A stretch of 64,000 nt of DNA, from NCBI RefSeq assembly GCF_048544455.1, contig NC_133538.1, positions 41,985,969 through 42,049,968 on the forward strand, written 5' to 3'. Positions 1-10,914 of the stretch are shown here, piece after piece. This stretch comes from Silene latifolia (lineage: Eukaryota; Streptophyta; Magnoliopsida; Caryophyllales; Caryophyllaceae). A model generated the notes under the pieces. That model had not been told where the DNA came from. It searched no databases and saw only the letters and a list, made by a program, of their open reading frames with translations. Position 1 is the stretch's first letter, and the number at the start of each line of letters is the position of its first letter. A program made the position numbers and the translations under genes.

Positions 1-366
1 GAGTTTTACAGGAAATGGGAAGGTAGCCAAAACATTTTAGACTCCCTCATAAATCAGTCCCAAAAATCTGAAGAGAAAGCTGGACTTGGTTTCCAAAGTA
101 ACAGTTCAGTGAACTGTAACTTCAGAAACCAGGAACCAAGCAAGACTGATTTTCAAAGGAGAAAATATGCAGGCCTTCCTGAGTATATTGTTTGCAACTT
201 TTGTGGTAAGACTGGTCATGACTTTAATGGTTGTCCTAATCGACTAAACGACTTAAATAAGAACATCAAGGTTGCTAAAAGGGAGTGGGTTTGCAAAGAT
301 TTGATTAACAATACAACTCACAAAAAGGGATCCAAATTCGTTTGGATTCCTAAACTAACCTCTTGA
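1..366 (+). CDS. gag: gag C-terminus with zinc knuckle (partial)
   Basis: Frame 1 is open from the first base to a TGA at 364-366, so this is the tail of a nucleocapsid protein that begins upstream of the window. It has a CCHC zinc knuckle of the form C-x2-C-x4-H-x4-C (residues about 70-83 of the visible part), which binds RNA during packaging. The stretch before it (LDSLINQSQKSEEKAGLGF) resembles the conserved Sirevirus gag tail. The frame ends 10 bases before the conserved pol reading, and pol continues in frame +2. Either translation normally shifts frame here or an indel has separated the two. The sequence alone does not decide. Confidence 0.85.
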   Translation, partial: EFYRKWEGSQNILDSLINQSQKSEEKAGLGFQSNSSVNCNFRNQEPSKTDFQRRKYAGLPEYIVCNFCGKTGHDFNGCPNRLNDLNKNIKVAKREWVCKDLINNTTHKKGSKFVWIPKLTS

Positions 367-382
367 TTTCTTATAGGCATTA

Positions 383-1843
383 GTGAGAGGCATCAGCAAT
401 TGGTACTTGGACAGTGGATGTTCACGTCATATGACGGGAAGTAGAAACCAATTTCTCTCACTAGAAGCCTACAATGGTGGCACCGTGACGTTTGGTGACA
501 ATAAGAAAGGTGAAATTATTGCAATCGGGAAGGTTGGTAAGTCATCGTCACAATGTGTCGACAAAGTGTTGCTTGTCAAAGGTTTGAAGCATAATCTCCT
601 TAGCATATCTCAAATGTGTGATAATGGTAATATCGTTGAATTTTGTGCTAGTGAATATCGTGTTTTAGATGGTAATACAAGGGAAGTTGTTCTAGAAGGA
701 AAACGTGTTAAAGATGTTTACTTGACTAATCTTTTTGCATTGTCTAGTCGTACCATGTCTTGTATGAGTGCTTTGAAAAAGAACGGCCCATGGCTTTGGC
801 ATAAGAGATTAGGTCACGTAAATGCTAGAACATTGAACACCCTTAAGCGACTTGACTTAGTTGATGGCATTCCTAATATGAAATTTGACTTTAATAGTTT
901 GTGTGATGATTGTGCTAAGGGGAAGCAAGTAAGAAGCTCCTTTAAATCCAAAAAGTTCGTTAGTACATCTAAACCTCTTGAGTTACTTCATATTGATCTA
1001 TGTGGTCCAATGCGTGTTAGAAGTAAAGGAGGTAGTCATTTCTTATGTGTGATTGTTGACGATTTCTCACGATTTGTTTGGCTTCTCTATTTGAGTTCTA
1101 AAGATGAAATATTTGATGAATTTTTAATTTGGTTGAAAAGAGTCCAAAACAAGTTTGATAAAAAGCTCATATCTTTGAGATCCGATCATGGAACCGAATT
1201 TGAAAATTCCTCATTTATTACTTATTGTGATGAGCACGGTATTAGCCATAACTTTTCCGCGCGTGCTACACCTCAACAAAACGGGGTTGTAGAGCGTATG
1301 AACCGTACACTTGAAAACATGGCTAGGACTATGCTCATTAGTAGTAAGTTGCCAAAGAATTTTTGGGCCGAAGCCGTCAACACATCATGTCACATTTATA
1401 ATCGTGTTATGATCCGAAAAATGCTTAACAAAACACCCTACGAGTTGCTTAAAGGAAGAAAGCCTAATTTATCTTATTTGAAATGCTTTGGAAGCAAATA
1501 TTTTGTTCACAACAATGGAAAGGATAATTTGGGTAAATTCGATGCTCGTAGTGATGAGGCCGTATTTGTCGGTTATTCGGATCGTAGCAAGGCTTATAAA
1601 GTGTATAATAAACGAACCATGAAAATGGAAGAAATTGTGCATGTCATATTTGATGAGTCTAGTCTTTTTCATTCTAATACACAGGAAGAGGATGGTGAAG
1701 ATGATGAGGACTATGAGCTTGGAATGATTCGATATGACATGGATGATGTACACGAGGAAAACGAACAAGAGGAGCAGAATCAACAGTCGGATCAACTGCT
1801 GATCAAGGAACTGCCAAGAGACAGGGGGAACAGAACCACTTGA
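383..1843 (+). pseudogene. pol: copia pol: protease and integrase
   Basis: The frame opens with the aspartic protease motif (WYLDSGCSRHMTG, residues 7-19), which cuts the polyprotein. The pre-integrase HHCC zinc finger follows (LWHKRLGHVN ... LCDDCAKGK, residues about 137-180). The integrase core has D in LHIDLCGP, D in LRSDHGTEF and E in PQQNGVVERMN, the last two about 35 residues apart as expected for D,D35E. After PYELLKGRKPNLSYL the frame turns acidic (EEDGEDDEDYE), which is the linker to reverse transcriptase. It stops at 1843. The next 195 bases hold several in-frame stops but read through in another frame, so an indel near 1800-1840 broke the polyprotein. The given start is only the first start-like codon; the frame is open from just upstream. 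Confidence 0.92.
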
Positions 1844-2038
1844 ACCACAAAATGAGGCTACGACATCCAGGGGGAATGAGGGTACACTTGAACAAAATGA
1901 ACAAACAAAACAAACCCTCAAACACAAAATGAAGCGAACCAACGGTTGAGCGAACTGTGAGTCGAACCCCAAGAAGCCTCACCATCCTTAACAGTACCAA
2001 AGAAGTGGAAACACCAAAAATCTCACCCCCTTTCTAAC

Positions 2039-3223
2039 TTGACCAGTGACTTGAATTCGGGAAGGAAAACAAGATCATCCCTCAATGATTTCTTTGCATC
2101 TCATGCGTTCCTCTCACAAATTGAACCAACGAACATCACCATGGCACTTGAAGATCCGAGTTGGGTGATGGAAATGCAAGAGGAACTAAATCAATTCAGA
2201 AGGAATGAGGTATGGCATCTTGTCCCTAGACCTACTGGTTGTACCGTGATTGGTACCAAATGGGTCTTTCGCAATAAGCTAGATGATTCAGGCAATATCG
2301 TAAGGAATAAAGCTAGACTAGTGGTGCAAGGATTTAAACAACAAGAAGGCATTGATTATAATGAAACCTTCGCACCAGTAGCTAGGCTTGAAGCCATACG
2401 TATGCTCATAGCTTTTGCAGCTCACAAAGGCATCAAACTGTTTCAAATGGATGTCAAAACGGCTTTTCTAAATGGTTATTTAGAAGAAGAGGTCTTTGTG
2501 GAGCAACCACCGGGTTTTATGAACAATGAATTTCCAAACCATGTTATTAAATTGGACAAGGCGCTTTATGGTTTAAAACAGGCTCCAAGAGCTTGGTATG
2601 ATCGCTTGTCAAAATTTCTTTTGGAAAATGGTTTTGTGCGTGGATCGGTTGATAAGACATTGTTCATAAAGTCACAGTGTGGTGAACTGTTGATTGTACA
2701 AATTTATGTCGATGACATAATATTTGGTGCAACAAATGAACTCCTTTATTTGTACTTTTCGGAACTAATGAAATCTGAGTTTGAGATGAGTATGATGGGA
2801 GAACTAGGTTTCTTCCTTGGGCTTCAAATCAAGCAAACTCAAGATGGTGTGATGATTCATCAACAAAAGTACATAAAGGAGATGCTATGTAAGTTCGGTA
2901 TGACTAATTCTAAACCCTTTTCTACACCTATGGTTTCGTCCACAAAGCTTGACAAAGATGAGAATGGTAAGAAAGTTGATGAAACGATGTATCGAGGTAT
3001 GATCGGTTCATTACTTTATTTGACCGCTAGTCGACCGGATATTTTATATAGTGTATGTCTATGTGCTCGTTTCCAAGCTAGTCCTAGAGAATCGCATTTC
3101 ATTGCCGTTAAACGTATTCTTAGGTACTTGGTTGGAACGTCTAATTTGTATCTTTGGTATCCCTCACATTGTCCTTTTGAGCTTTTAGGATACTCGGATG
3201 CGATTATGCGGAAGCGTCGTTGA
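2039..3223 (+). pseudogene. pol: copia pol: reverse transcriptase
   Basis: This makes cDNA from the element's RNA. Visible landmarks are [11 protein letters not shown] and [14 protein letters not shown] (fingers), the D of [27 protein letters not shown], and the catalytic YVDD in [10 protein letters not shown]. Downstream come [11 protein letters not shown] and the thumb/connection segment through SRPDILYSV. It is in the same frame as the integrase ORF but is separated from it by a broken linker. At about 3198-3205 a one-base loss throws the frame into MRKRR and a stop, while RNase H continues in the next frame. All catalytic residues are present, so inactivation comes from indels rather than active-site loss. 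Confidence 0.93.
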
Positions 3224-3647
3224 TCGAAAGAGTACATCCGGGATGGCTACTTTCTTAGGTCCGTGTTTGATCTCATGGGCGTCTAAGAAACAAAACACCG
3301 TTGCTCTTTCCACCGCTGAAAGCGAGTACGTAAGTGCCGCATTGTGTTGCGCGCAAGTTCTTTGGGTTCGACAACAACTAAGGGACTATGGTATTATCTT
3401 TGATTCAACTCCTATCTTTTGTGATAATACTAGTGCCATTAACATTTCAAAGAACCCTATACAACACTCAAGGACTAAGAATATTGACATAAGACATCAT
3501 TTTTTACGTGATCATGTGGAAAAAGGTCAAATTCATCTTAAATTTTGTAGAACGGAAGATCAAATAGCCGACATTTTTACAAAACCGCTTGAAAGAGAAC
3601 AATTCGTAAAACTTCGGTTGGAAATTGGTTTGTTGGATTCCGCGTAA
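3198..3647 (+). pseudogene. pol: copia pol: RNase H
   Basis: This domain removes the RNA strand during cDNA synthesis. It begins with [14 protein letters not shown] and has the conserved LSTAESEYVSAA (catalytic E), CDNTSAINISKNP (catalytic D) and the terminal motif EDQIADIFTKPL typical of copia pol ends. It overlaps the reverse transcriptase frame by 26 bases because of a one-base frameshift. The stop at 3645-3647 looks natural, as the family usually ends shortly after the FTKPL motif. Confidence 0.92.
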
Positions 3648-4080
3648 AATTTTATGACGACTTGTCCTCGATGATTGACTAGAGTAGATGTTACACTTGT
3701 TTTTATAAGTGATTATGTGTTAGTATTACTCAATGAATTAGATGATTAATTTGCATGTAAATCCAATGGGTAAAGATATTATTCACATGGAGCCACTCAA
3801 CCATCATCTAACCATCAAATCTCCTTTCCCCATTACCCATGTCCTAGCCGCCTAAACCCCACCTAACCGGCTACACCCACCTTCCTCTCAACCAATCAAA
3901 TAAAAAAGCCTAAAACACTATTCACCTCATTTACTACATGTCCAAATTTTCAACTCTTAAATCATGACCTCCTTACTCACTTTCAAAATATTCAAAAAAT
4001 TACACCTTCCCCAAATATTCTCCAAAACCGTCAAAAGCATACCTCTCCCAACTGTCACTTTTACTTTCACTATAAGAATC
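3648..4080 (+). other. spacer between pol and envelope-like ORF
   Basis: This non-coding stretch is rich in C/A-poor simple sequence such as 'ccaccttcctctcaacc'. A reading frame is open from 3964 but its residues to 4080 (TFKIFKKLHLPQ ...) look unlike the following basic ORF. I place the start of that ORF at the ATG at 4081. No other gene is visible. Confidence 0.5.
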
Positions 4081-6072
4081 ATGCCTCCAAAATCAACTAA
4101 GAAACTCTTGAATGCAATCCGAGACTCCTACAAACCGAAAGTACCAACGGTTGAACCACAAATCGAAAGTCTTGGATCAAAAAGTGCCCAAAATCAAAAA
4201 CCACCAAAGAAACCTAGAGTCTTTGTGCCGAAAACCCCAATGACAAGGAAGAAATCAGTTGCTAATCGTCCTAAAACAGCTACCGAGGCTAGGAGATTCT
4301 CAAGTCGGGTGTTCAATCAAAAATTCGATTTGAATATGCCGCATGCAACCGAAACCGAGGGTGAAGAAGGAAGCTCACGGGTTGTTGGTGAGGTTGATGA
4401 TGATGGAAATCCAATCATTCAAGAAGTTGAGGGAGTTGATGTTGGTGTTGGTAAGGAAAGTAACAATGATGAGGAGATTGTTAATGAGGATGCCGAGAAG
4501 GAAGAAGAGAAAAACAGTGAGGAAAAGAAAAATGAAAGTGAAGAGGAGAATGAGGAAAACATTGAAAAATAAAAAGAAAAGAGTGTTGAAAAATCAATTG
4601 AAAAAAGTGAGGAAAAAGAAAAGAGTGTTGAGAATGTTGTTGAGGAATCCGGTGAGAAGAGTAATGGGAAATCGAAATCGAAATCAAAATCGAAATCGAA
4701 GGGAAGTGTTGGTGATGATGAGATGTTGAAAGATTTGGTTGGAAATAAAAGGAGAAAAAGGAGAGGCAAAACCGTGAGTGAGGCAACGGTTGTGGAAACG
4801 GAAATTGACACGGAGAAATTGAATGCCGTCTTCAATGATGACGAGTTATTCAAGGAGGAAACCGTTCCCAAACCGAAAGGCAAAGCAAGGAGAATGTCCA
4901 CTCGGGTTATCTCAAAGAAAAGGAAAGTGGAGGAAATGGCAAAGGAAGCCGATGAATCGAATAGTGCTATGATTGCTATTGAGCAACCTCTTGATGAGAA
5001 CAAGTCCAAGGCACTTGAAATTCTTCATGGGTATCGCTTTCCAAAGGATATATTTGATTGTTGCAAGCATGTCATCCAAGGGAACTTTAAATCGGGCCGT
5101 CGCTATGAACTCGAATGGTATGATTCGTCCCCTGCTTTTAAATTCTTTAAAGATGCAATTCATGCACAAAAGTGGGAGAGTCTTCTTAATCTCTATAACC
5201 GAGTTTACTTAGCGGAGATTGTTCAATTTTATACTACGGTCAAAGTCGATGTCCAATCGGGTAGTCTTACCGCCGTTATCAATAACAAACCCTTGTGTCT
5301 CAATGTTGAAGTTGCCGGGAAATTGCTCGGTATTCCTACAACCGGGTTGTCCTCATTTCCTAAGGGTGGTTGGCCGACTATTGATGGTATAAGTTCCTTG
5401 ACCATAACAAAGTTTCTAAGTCCCAAAGCTACGTCCCCTATCACACTAAAACCGAGAGAAATCAAAATAAACCACCGGTTCTTTTTCAATTTCATTTTTA
5501 GAACCTTGATTCCTTGTAATGAGAGCCGTGGTGTGTGTGGTGTGCTAGACATATGGTTGATTTATTATCTTGCTAAACACCTTCAAATTAACCTACCCGC
5601 TTTGATGTTCTTTCACATTGATCATCTTGCTAAGATTGTTGAAAAGCGTAAGGTTGATAGTTCCACCGTGTTAGCTTATGGGATGTGGTTATCGGTCATT
5701 TTCGAGAAATTGGATATTGTGGACTCGACTAGTTTCGGTGTGGATCACATGTGTGACACTATGACCTCGGGAGTTTTATCACAAATGTACTTGAAAATTG
5801 ATGGTGATAAACTTGCTCGTATTTGGTCGGGTATGAAGGCTACGGATGTCGCCTCCTCCTCTATGCAATCGTCTTCTATGACACGTCTCACTAAGGATGT
5901 CAAAGCCTTGTTGGATCTCCAACATGCTCAAATGGGTGAGATTGCGGGTCTTCGTTTGGAAGTGTCGGGTTTACATAAGGAACTCAAGGAGGTTAAGGGT
6001 CAAAATGAAGAGCTTATGGAGATGGTTCACGGGTTGGTTGGAGAAGATGAAACCGAAGAAACCAATGATTGA
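4081..6072 (+). pseudogene. Sirevirus envelope-like ORF with one internal stop
   Basis: One reading frame runs from the ATG at 4081 (MPPKSTKKLL) to TGA at 6070-6072, broken only by a TAA at 4570-4572 inside a Lys/Glu-rich tract. The N-terminal third is basic, then acidic and low-complexity (KEEEKNSEEKKNE; a run of SK repeats at 4670-4700). The middle (about 5090-5750) is a conserved globular part with ELEWYDSSPAFKFF, WESLLNLYNRVYLAEIVQFY, FPKGGWPTIDG and RVCGVLDIWLIYYLAKHL-like motifs. This resembles the 'putative plant transposon protein' domain found in such ORFs. The last 60 residues form a coiled coil (heptads in GLRLEVSGLHKELKEVKGQ). No signal peptide is seen, and I see no convincing membrane anchor. 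'Envelope-like' is a family name; its role is not established. Confidence 0.8.
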
Positions 6073-6243
6073 TCTCTTGCTCCTAGCCGTGCCTAGCCTA
6101 TGCCGTATGTCGTACCAAGCCTTTTGCCATAACCATGCCTATTGCCTAATCAAAACAAAAGCCTTTCTAATCCCTTTTTACCTTGGCTTTGTGTTTGTGA
6201 TAATTTACTAATATTGGTTATGTTGTTAGTTGTTGAACAATTT
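6073..6243 (+). other. 3' UTR of the Sirevirus up to the LINE insertion
   Basis: This is non-coding sequence after the envelope-like ORF. Its last 17 bases (6227-6243) are the left copy of the target duplication made by the LINE insertion that follows. Confidence 0.6.
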
Positions 6244-6705
6244 TTTTTTTGGTGAAAGGTTAGAAATTCTCATTAAGATCATAAACAAGCTATTACAAAC
6301 TATCCATTTTGGTGGATACAATTCGAAGACTAAATAAAAGGCAGCTAGAAAAGTACTGTCTTAAACCAAGTCCTATCACTACTCCTTTTAATACAAATTT
6401 GCCACTCTAAGAATCGACATTTAAGCAAGCACTGAAGCTGTTGAACTACTTTTTCAGGTTGCTGAACAACCCCTTCAATTCTAGCCTTATTCCTCTGATG
6501 CCAAATAGAATAATACAAGGCTTGAATCCAAACAAGAGTAACCATTTTCTTAATTCTTGCCCAAGGTTTAGTCTGCAACCAGACAAAGAGATTAGTAACA
6601 GGCAGGCCAATATGCAGTTTCTGACTGATTAAGGCAACCATTTTTCTGGTATAACAGCACTGAATGAACAAATGCTGATGAGTTTCAGATGCTATGCCAC
6701 AGAGA
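6244..6705 (-). mobile_element. 5'-truncated LINE inserted in the Sirevirus
   Basis: The 17-mer TAGTTGTTGAACAATTT occurs at 6227-6243 and again at 6706-6722 and brackets this insertion. A T-run at 6241-6250 is the reversed poly(A) tail. On the minus strand, 6345-6719 encodes a zinc-binding reverse-transcriptase tail domain (zf-RVT): CGIASETHQHLFIQCCYTRK, then LWIQALYYSIWHQRNKARIEG-like residues. Only the last ~460 bases of the LINE were copied, which is usual for target-primed reverse transcription. The insertion is younger than the Sirevirus. Confidence 0.88.
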
Positions 6706-6778
6706 TAGTTGTTGAACAATTTGTTTTGTATAACTCTAATCCTTATTTAGACTTGTGTTCTTCCTACTTGATGATGTC

Positions 6779-6790
6779 AAGAGGGGGAAG
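6779..6790 (+). other. upstream polypurine tract
   Basis: AAGAGGGGGAAG is the first of three purine tracts of the same form before the 3' LTR. Another lies at 6970-6979 (TAAGGGGGAA). Repeated polypurine tracts are characteristic of Sireviruses. Confidence 0.7.
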
Positions 6791-7013
6791 TTGTTTAAAA
6801 TTGCAGGTGGTGATTCAATGACTCTTAGGCTTGCGTACACCGTAACTATGTTTACTTGGCGATAATATGTTCTACCTAGGCTAACGAAAAATTTGAAAAA
6901 TTTTCAATGACCATGTATTTATGCATCTTATTTTGATCATGTTTTGACTTGTTAACCTTGACCATGGATTAAGGGGGAATTGCACACTGAATTTTATTTG
7001 TCTTGCCATCATC

Positions 7014-7025
7014 AAAGGGGGAAAT
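7014..7025 (+). other. polypurine tract adjoining the 3' LTR
   Basis: AAAGGGGGAAAT lies directly before the TG that begins the LTR. It is the expected primer site for plus-strand DNA synthesis. Confidence 0.75.
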
Positions 7026-7726
7026 TGAAGAAACCCAATTTGATTAAGATTGTGTTGATGATGCCTTAAGACAAATTAATCTCATTTGTTATTTAATTGT
7101 GTGCCTCTTAAGTTTAACCATGTAGCATGAAGCTCCAATTGTCAATTCAAGGTTATCAAGAATGTCATCATGAAGATCAAAGATGAAGATAGTCATTAGT
7201 GCTAATGTCATGTGTTGTAAGGTGATCGTTTAACACGAATTTACGTTTAGGTGCAAAAACAACAATTGAGTCAACAGTTAATTAAGGCTCGTCTTTGAAA
7301 GAAATATTTCGAAAATATTTGAATCTTTGTTAAAGTGCTTTTAACTTCCACAAATATTTTAAAAAATGCTTTGAAGTCTTTTAAAGAATATAGAGCTTTC
7401 AATGACTTGCTAAGGAGTTTGCTTGCACAATAAGACACTTACTATAAATGGGTTGCTTGCTTTTACATTTATGGAAATGTTTATGGTTCCCATAAACACA
7501 ACCATTTATGCTTGTTTCTTGTTGAAAAACCCAGCCTATTTTTGTATGTGTGCACAACCTGGTTTCTTGCAATCTTAGGCACCGATTTCTTGAGGAAGAA
7601 TACTCGGTTTCTTGGAGAGCATTTCGGTTGGCTTTACATGTTGCCCAAGCAAACTACTTACATTATTTTAATCACTTGTGCTTATGAGTGTAAGATATTT
7701 TAATGTAAAGTATACTACTTGAACAT

Positions 7727-7735
7727 TATAAATAG
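7727..7735 (+). promoter_or_regulatory. TATA box in Sirevirus LTR
   Basis: TATAAATAG is the plant TATA consensus. It lies about 700 bases into the LTR, a plausible place for the U3/R border. Transcription would begin about 30 bases downstream. Confidence 0.6.
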
Positions 7736-8055
7736 CTTGCTTAATTCATTTTTACAAGTGTGCAACAAACGAGTTTTAAACTGAAAAAGACTTAAGCTTT
7801 CAATCGAGTAAATTAACTTTGCAAAACCGTTTATCATTTTCAAATCTTTGAATCTTTTGCAAGTTTGTTTATTTATCTTTTGAGTCTTTTACTTGAGTTT
7901 GTTGTTGCACCTAGTCGTTTTAAGTCGTGTTCAAGGATCCCGTGTTTTGTACTTAAACTTTATCTCCTCCGTTCAATTGAGTGAACAACATTGAGATAAG
8001 TGGTCTTGTAACAAACGGGTAGAACCAAACAAAGTCTTAGGATAGAGTTATCCTT

Positions 8056-8216
8056 AAGCACGAAGTCTTCGAAGCGGAGTAGCTTTTAAGCATGAAGTCT
8101 TTCGGCGTAGTAGCCCAAAGCAAGAGTCTTATTGCGGAGTAGCTTTAAGCAAGGAGTCTTTCGGCGGAGTAGCCCAAAGCAAAAGTCTTGGAAGCGGAGT
8201 AGCTTTTAAGCATTAG
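8056..8216 (+). repeat. degenerate ~32-bp tandem repeat inside the LTR
   Basis: About five units alternate between forms like 'aagcatgaagtctttcgg' and 'gcggagtagcttttaag'. Units differ by several bases. Tandem repeats within LTRs are often regulatory, but nothing here shows that directly. Confidence 0.65.
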
Positions 8217-8631
8217 CAACCGGAGTAGGTTGGGGGGTTGTTTTATTATTCGGGGTGGTCTTAGTTTGTATGAGTTTACTTAAAGAGACGTTTAATAAAA
8301 TAGCGGCCGGGCGTAGGTCGCGGAGTAGTGACCGAACCAGTTTTTAAAAACATCGTTAGTCGTGTCTATTTCGTTTTATTTCCGCTGCACACTCTACTCA
8401 CGTCTTTATCTACGAATCAATCGTTGAGTACACTTTGTAACTTCATTTCTTTGAATCGTTGTTGAATACTTTTAACTCTCTAGTTCTAAGTATTGACTTC
8501 TCCTTTCATCTAAGCATTGTTTAAAGTGTTTAAGAGTTTTTTTAAAGAAGCTTTCATTAAGCTTAACTTTTAAATAGGCACCTAATTCACCCCCTCCCCC
8601 TCTTAGATGCCCTCGTCCTCGACTCTTCACA

Positions 8632-9237
8632 TTCAATTCAACATGCAAACAAAATCACCAAATAAAAGATAGTAACTGAAATCGAAGAATAATAACAAAT
8701 ACAATACAATAAGAATATACATTGGAATATAGATGCACTTTCGTCTATGCACTTTTGTCTATAACAGTAAATGTCCCGATAACAATAAGAAGAAAGGCAA
8801 AAAGAGGGCCTAAAGCAGAGTTACCAAATTCACAATTATACAACAATCAATTGGGATACACGAGTACACGACTATAGAGAAACAATGTGAAAAGTTGGTA
8901 AAATAAGTAGGTGAAGACTTGTTTATATAGTAAGCAAATTTGTTAGTGCATTGATTTAGGATTCTAACCGTAAGATAGAGTTTGATGGTTTCAGATGTAG
9001 CAAATTTTATCTTTCTATTTTAATAGTTGTTGACAATACATATTATATTCTAGTTATATGGGAATTGGTCTTATTTTCCGATTATAATCTATCTTTTAGT
9101 TTATTTAAATATGTTTATATTATTTATCTTTTATTTTATTTAAATATTATCTTTTGTTTTAGGTCTTTTAAAAAGTTAGAGACTCTATAATCGCTCGAAA
9201 AAAGCTTCCTTTAATAATATAGATAGATATATATAGA
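8632..9237 (-). mobile_element. Helitron 5'-end fragment, reverse strand
   Basis: Read on the minus strand from 9237, the sequence starts TCTATATATATCTATC and goes on to AAAGGAAGC and TTCGAGCGATTATAGAG. This resembles the 5' ends of the Helitrons starting at 13797 and 57499 (AAAGCAGAAA ... GAGCGATATTAGAGAG) and a fragment at 61385-61478. No 3' hairpin is seen to the left, so it is a fragment, probably cut by the Sirevirus insertion. The remaining AT-rich sequence from 8632 to about 9150 holds no gene I can recognise. Confidence 0.55.
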
Positions 9238-9241
9238 TATA

Positions 9242-10675
9242 CTAGGTAGTATCCCGCGCTTCGCGCGGCCTGTTTTAAAATTTTATTATTATAATTGAAG
9301 AAAAATAATATATTTCATATATAACCTTTAATATTTTTACTGGTAATAAAAATAGATTAATTTTTCGCAAATTTAATTTTTTTCGTTTAACTTCAATGTC
9401 TTAAAATTAAATACATAAAATTGTACATAAAACTAATAAGTGATAATTAATTATTCACGATCAATGTTTTATAAATAAATTTATGACTGATCAAATATCA
9501 TATTAATTAAAATAAAAATTGTTCGAATAATGTAACAATCAATATTAAGTTAATAAATTATATCATTTTACGATACATTATGTTCTAAATCAGTTAATAT
9601 TTGTTCAAATTAATGTGAATATAACTTTATGTAATTTTTAGTTTTTTTATGTATAACGTGTGATATTTATGTATAAAACATAAAAGGGTCCAAAATCAAC
9701 TTATTCAAATGCATGTTTTGATTGTGTCTTGCATGTGCTATGTGTCAAACATATCTATAAGAAATTTGCACCTTTTATTTTTTTAAACAACAACAACTGT
9801 ATTTAATGATGTTTAAGAGTTTAACTGTAAATAAAATAGGTTGAACTTTCTCAAATATTATTTTTTGAGGTTTAATTTCAACGTATTTAGAAGATAACAA
9901 ATAAAATATTTAATTAAAAGTAATATTTAATTAGTCATAATCAATATTTTATACTTGATGTATACATATATAATTGAAGATATTAAAGAAGAATGTAACG
10001 TGTTTTAAACTCTTTCATGTCGTTTATAATACTCCACTATATTACTTAATAATCATTAGTTTTGTTTTCATTATTCAAATGCACTCTCGATCACTCTATA
10101 CATTCATACTCGTTCCCACACTCGTTATCACACTATTTAAACCTATCAAAGTCTCATATATATTCAATTTTTTTGAAATATAATTATTTTCATTTCCACA
10201 CTATAAAAACTTATCTCTGAGTAGTTTTCTTTAAGTTTTGTTTTTAATAAATACAATTACTCTTCCAAATGTATTTTTCTTATGGATTTAATGTTCTAAA
10301 TTTTATAACATTCTCAAAATATATTTTTTTTACGTAAATATAAAACATTGTGATCGACACCCACTTTAATCATATCTTTATATCAAAATATTCCAATAAA
10401 TATAAGCAAAATTATACTCAATTGAAAGCATTTTTTCCAATGAACGTAATTGTTTACACTTTATAATTTTTATCAAAATATTTTTTTACTAAATTTAGAA
10501 TCAAATCACCGTAATTATTTAATATAATTTTATAATAAAATTTATTAAACTATAATTAATAATTTGCTGAGATTTATACAGCATTTATTATGATTATATT
10601 AAATGATTAGTTGTAATTAATGCTTGTCATTATGGCTGTATATGACATGTGGTGTATCCACAAGTGTTTTTCAAC

Positions 10676-10680
<5 letters not shown>
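9242..10680 (-). mobile_element. non-autonomous Helitron, copy A
   Basis: The left edge is a Helitron 3' terminus on the minus strand: a hairpin (9254-9268, CCGCGC-TTC-GCGCGG) about 10 bases from CTAG, with the expected flanking T (A on this strand at 9241). The same terminus and body recur at 33651 and 35356. The body is AT-rich without ORFs. The 5' end merges into the (TA)n array that follows, so its exact end is unclear. Confidence 0.75.

Positions 10681-10768
<88 letters not shown>
10681..10768. repeat. (TA)n-(GA)n microsatellite
   Basis: About 31 TA units (10681-10742) pass into about 13 GA units. The terminal repeat of the next element begins directly after it. Confidence 0.98.
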
Positions 10769-10914
10769 TAGGATCTTGTGAGTTTGGTTTCTTATGGTGA
10801 GTTGTGAGTTTGTGCTTTGAAATCTCAGCCACTAGATTATATTAGAGATGAAAGGCCAAGATCTAATCTTACCTATCATATAAAATCACTGTCATTTACT
10901 TATTTTCTCTTTTT

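Larger units (their letters stand above)
1..8629 (+). mobile_element. Sirevirus-type Ty1-copia retrotransposon, 5' part outside window
   Basis: The order seen is gag end, protease, integrase, reverse transcriptase, RNase H, a long extra ORF, repeated AAGGGGGAA polypurine tracts and a 1.6-kb LTR. In copia elements integrase precedes reverse transcriptase, as here. An envelope-like ORF after RNase H, several polypurine tracts and the LTR-end motif TTCACCCCCTCC are known marks of the Sirevirus lineage. The 5' LTR and most of gag lie left of the window, so LTR identity and target duplication cannot be checked. Several frameshifts and a stop show the copy is dead, although its protein motifs are well preserved. 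Confidence 0.93.
7026..8629 (+). repeat. Sirevirus 3' LTR
   Basis: The left boundary is TGAAGAAACCC right after the polypurine tract. The right end is placed at CA in CTCTTCACA (8629; 8631 is possible), about 40 bases after the TTCACCCCCTCC motif known near Sirevirus LTR ends. Length is about 1.6 kb. It contains a TATA box at 7727 and a small tandem repeat at 8056-8216. The 5' LTR is not in the window, so the ends are inferred from motifs only. Confidence 0.75.

Noticed and set aside
1469..1972. 167-residue minus-strand frame opposite integrase
   Set aside because: Shadow of the copia pol gene on the plus strand.
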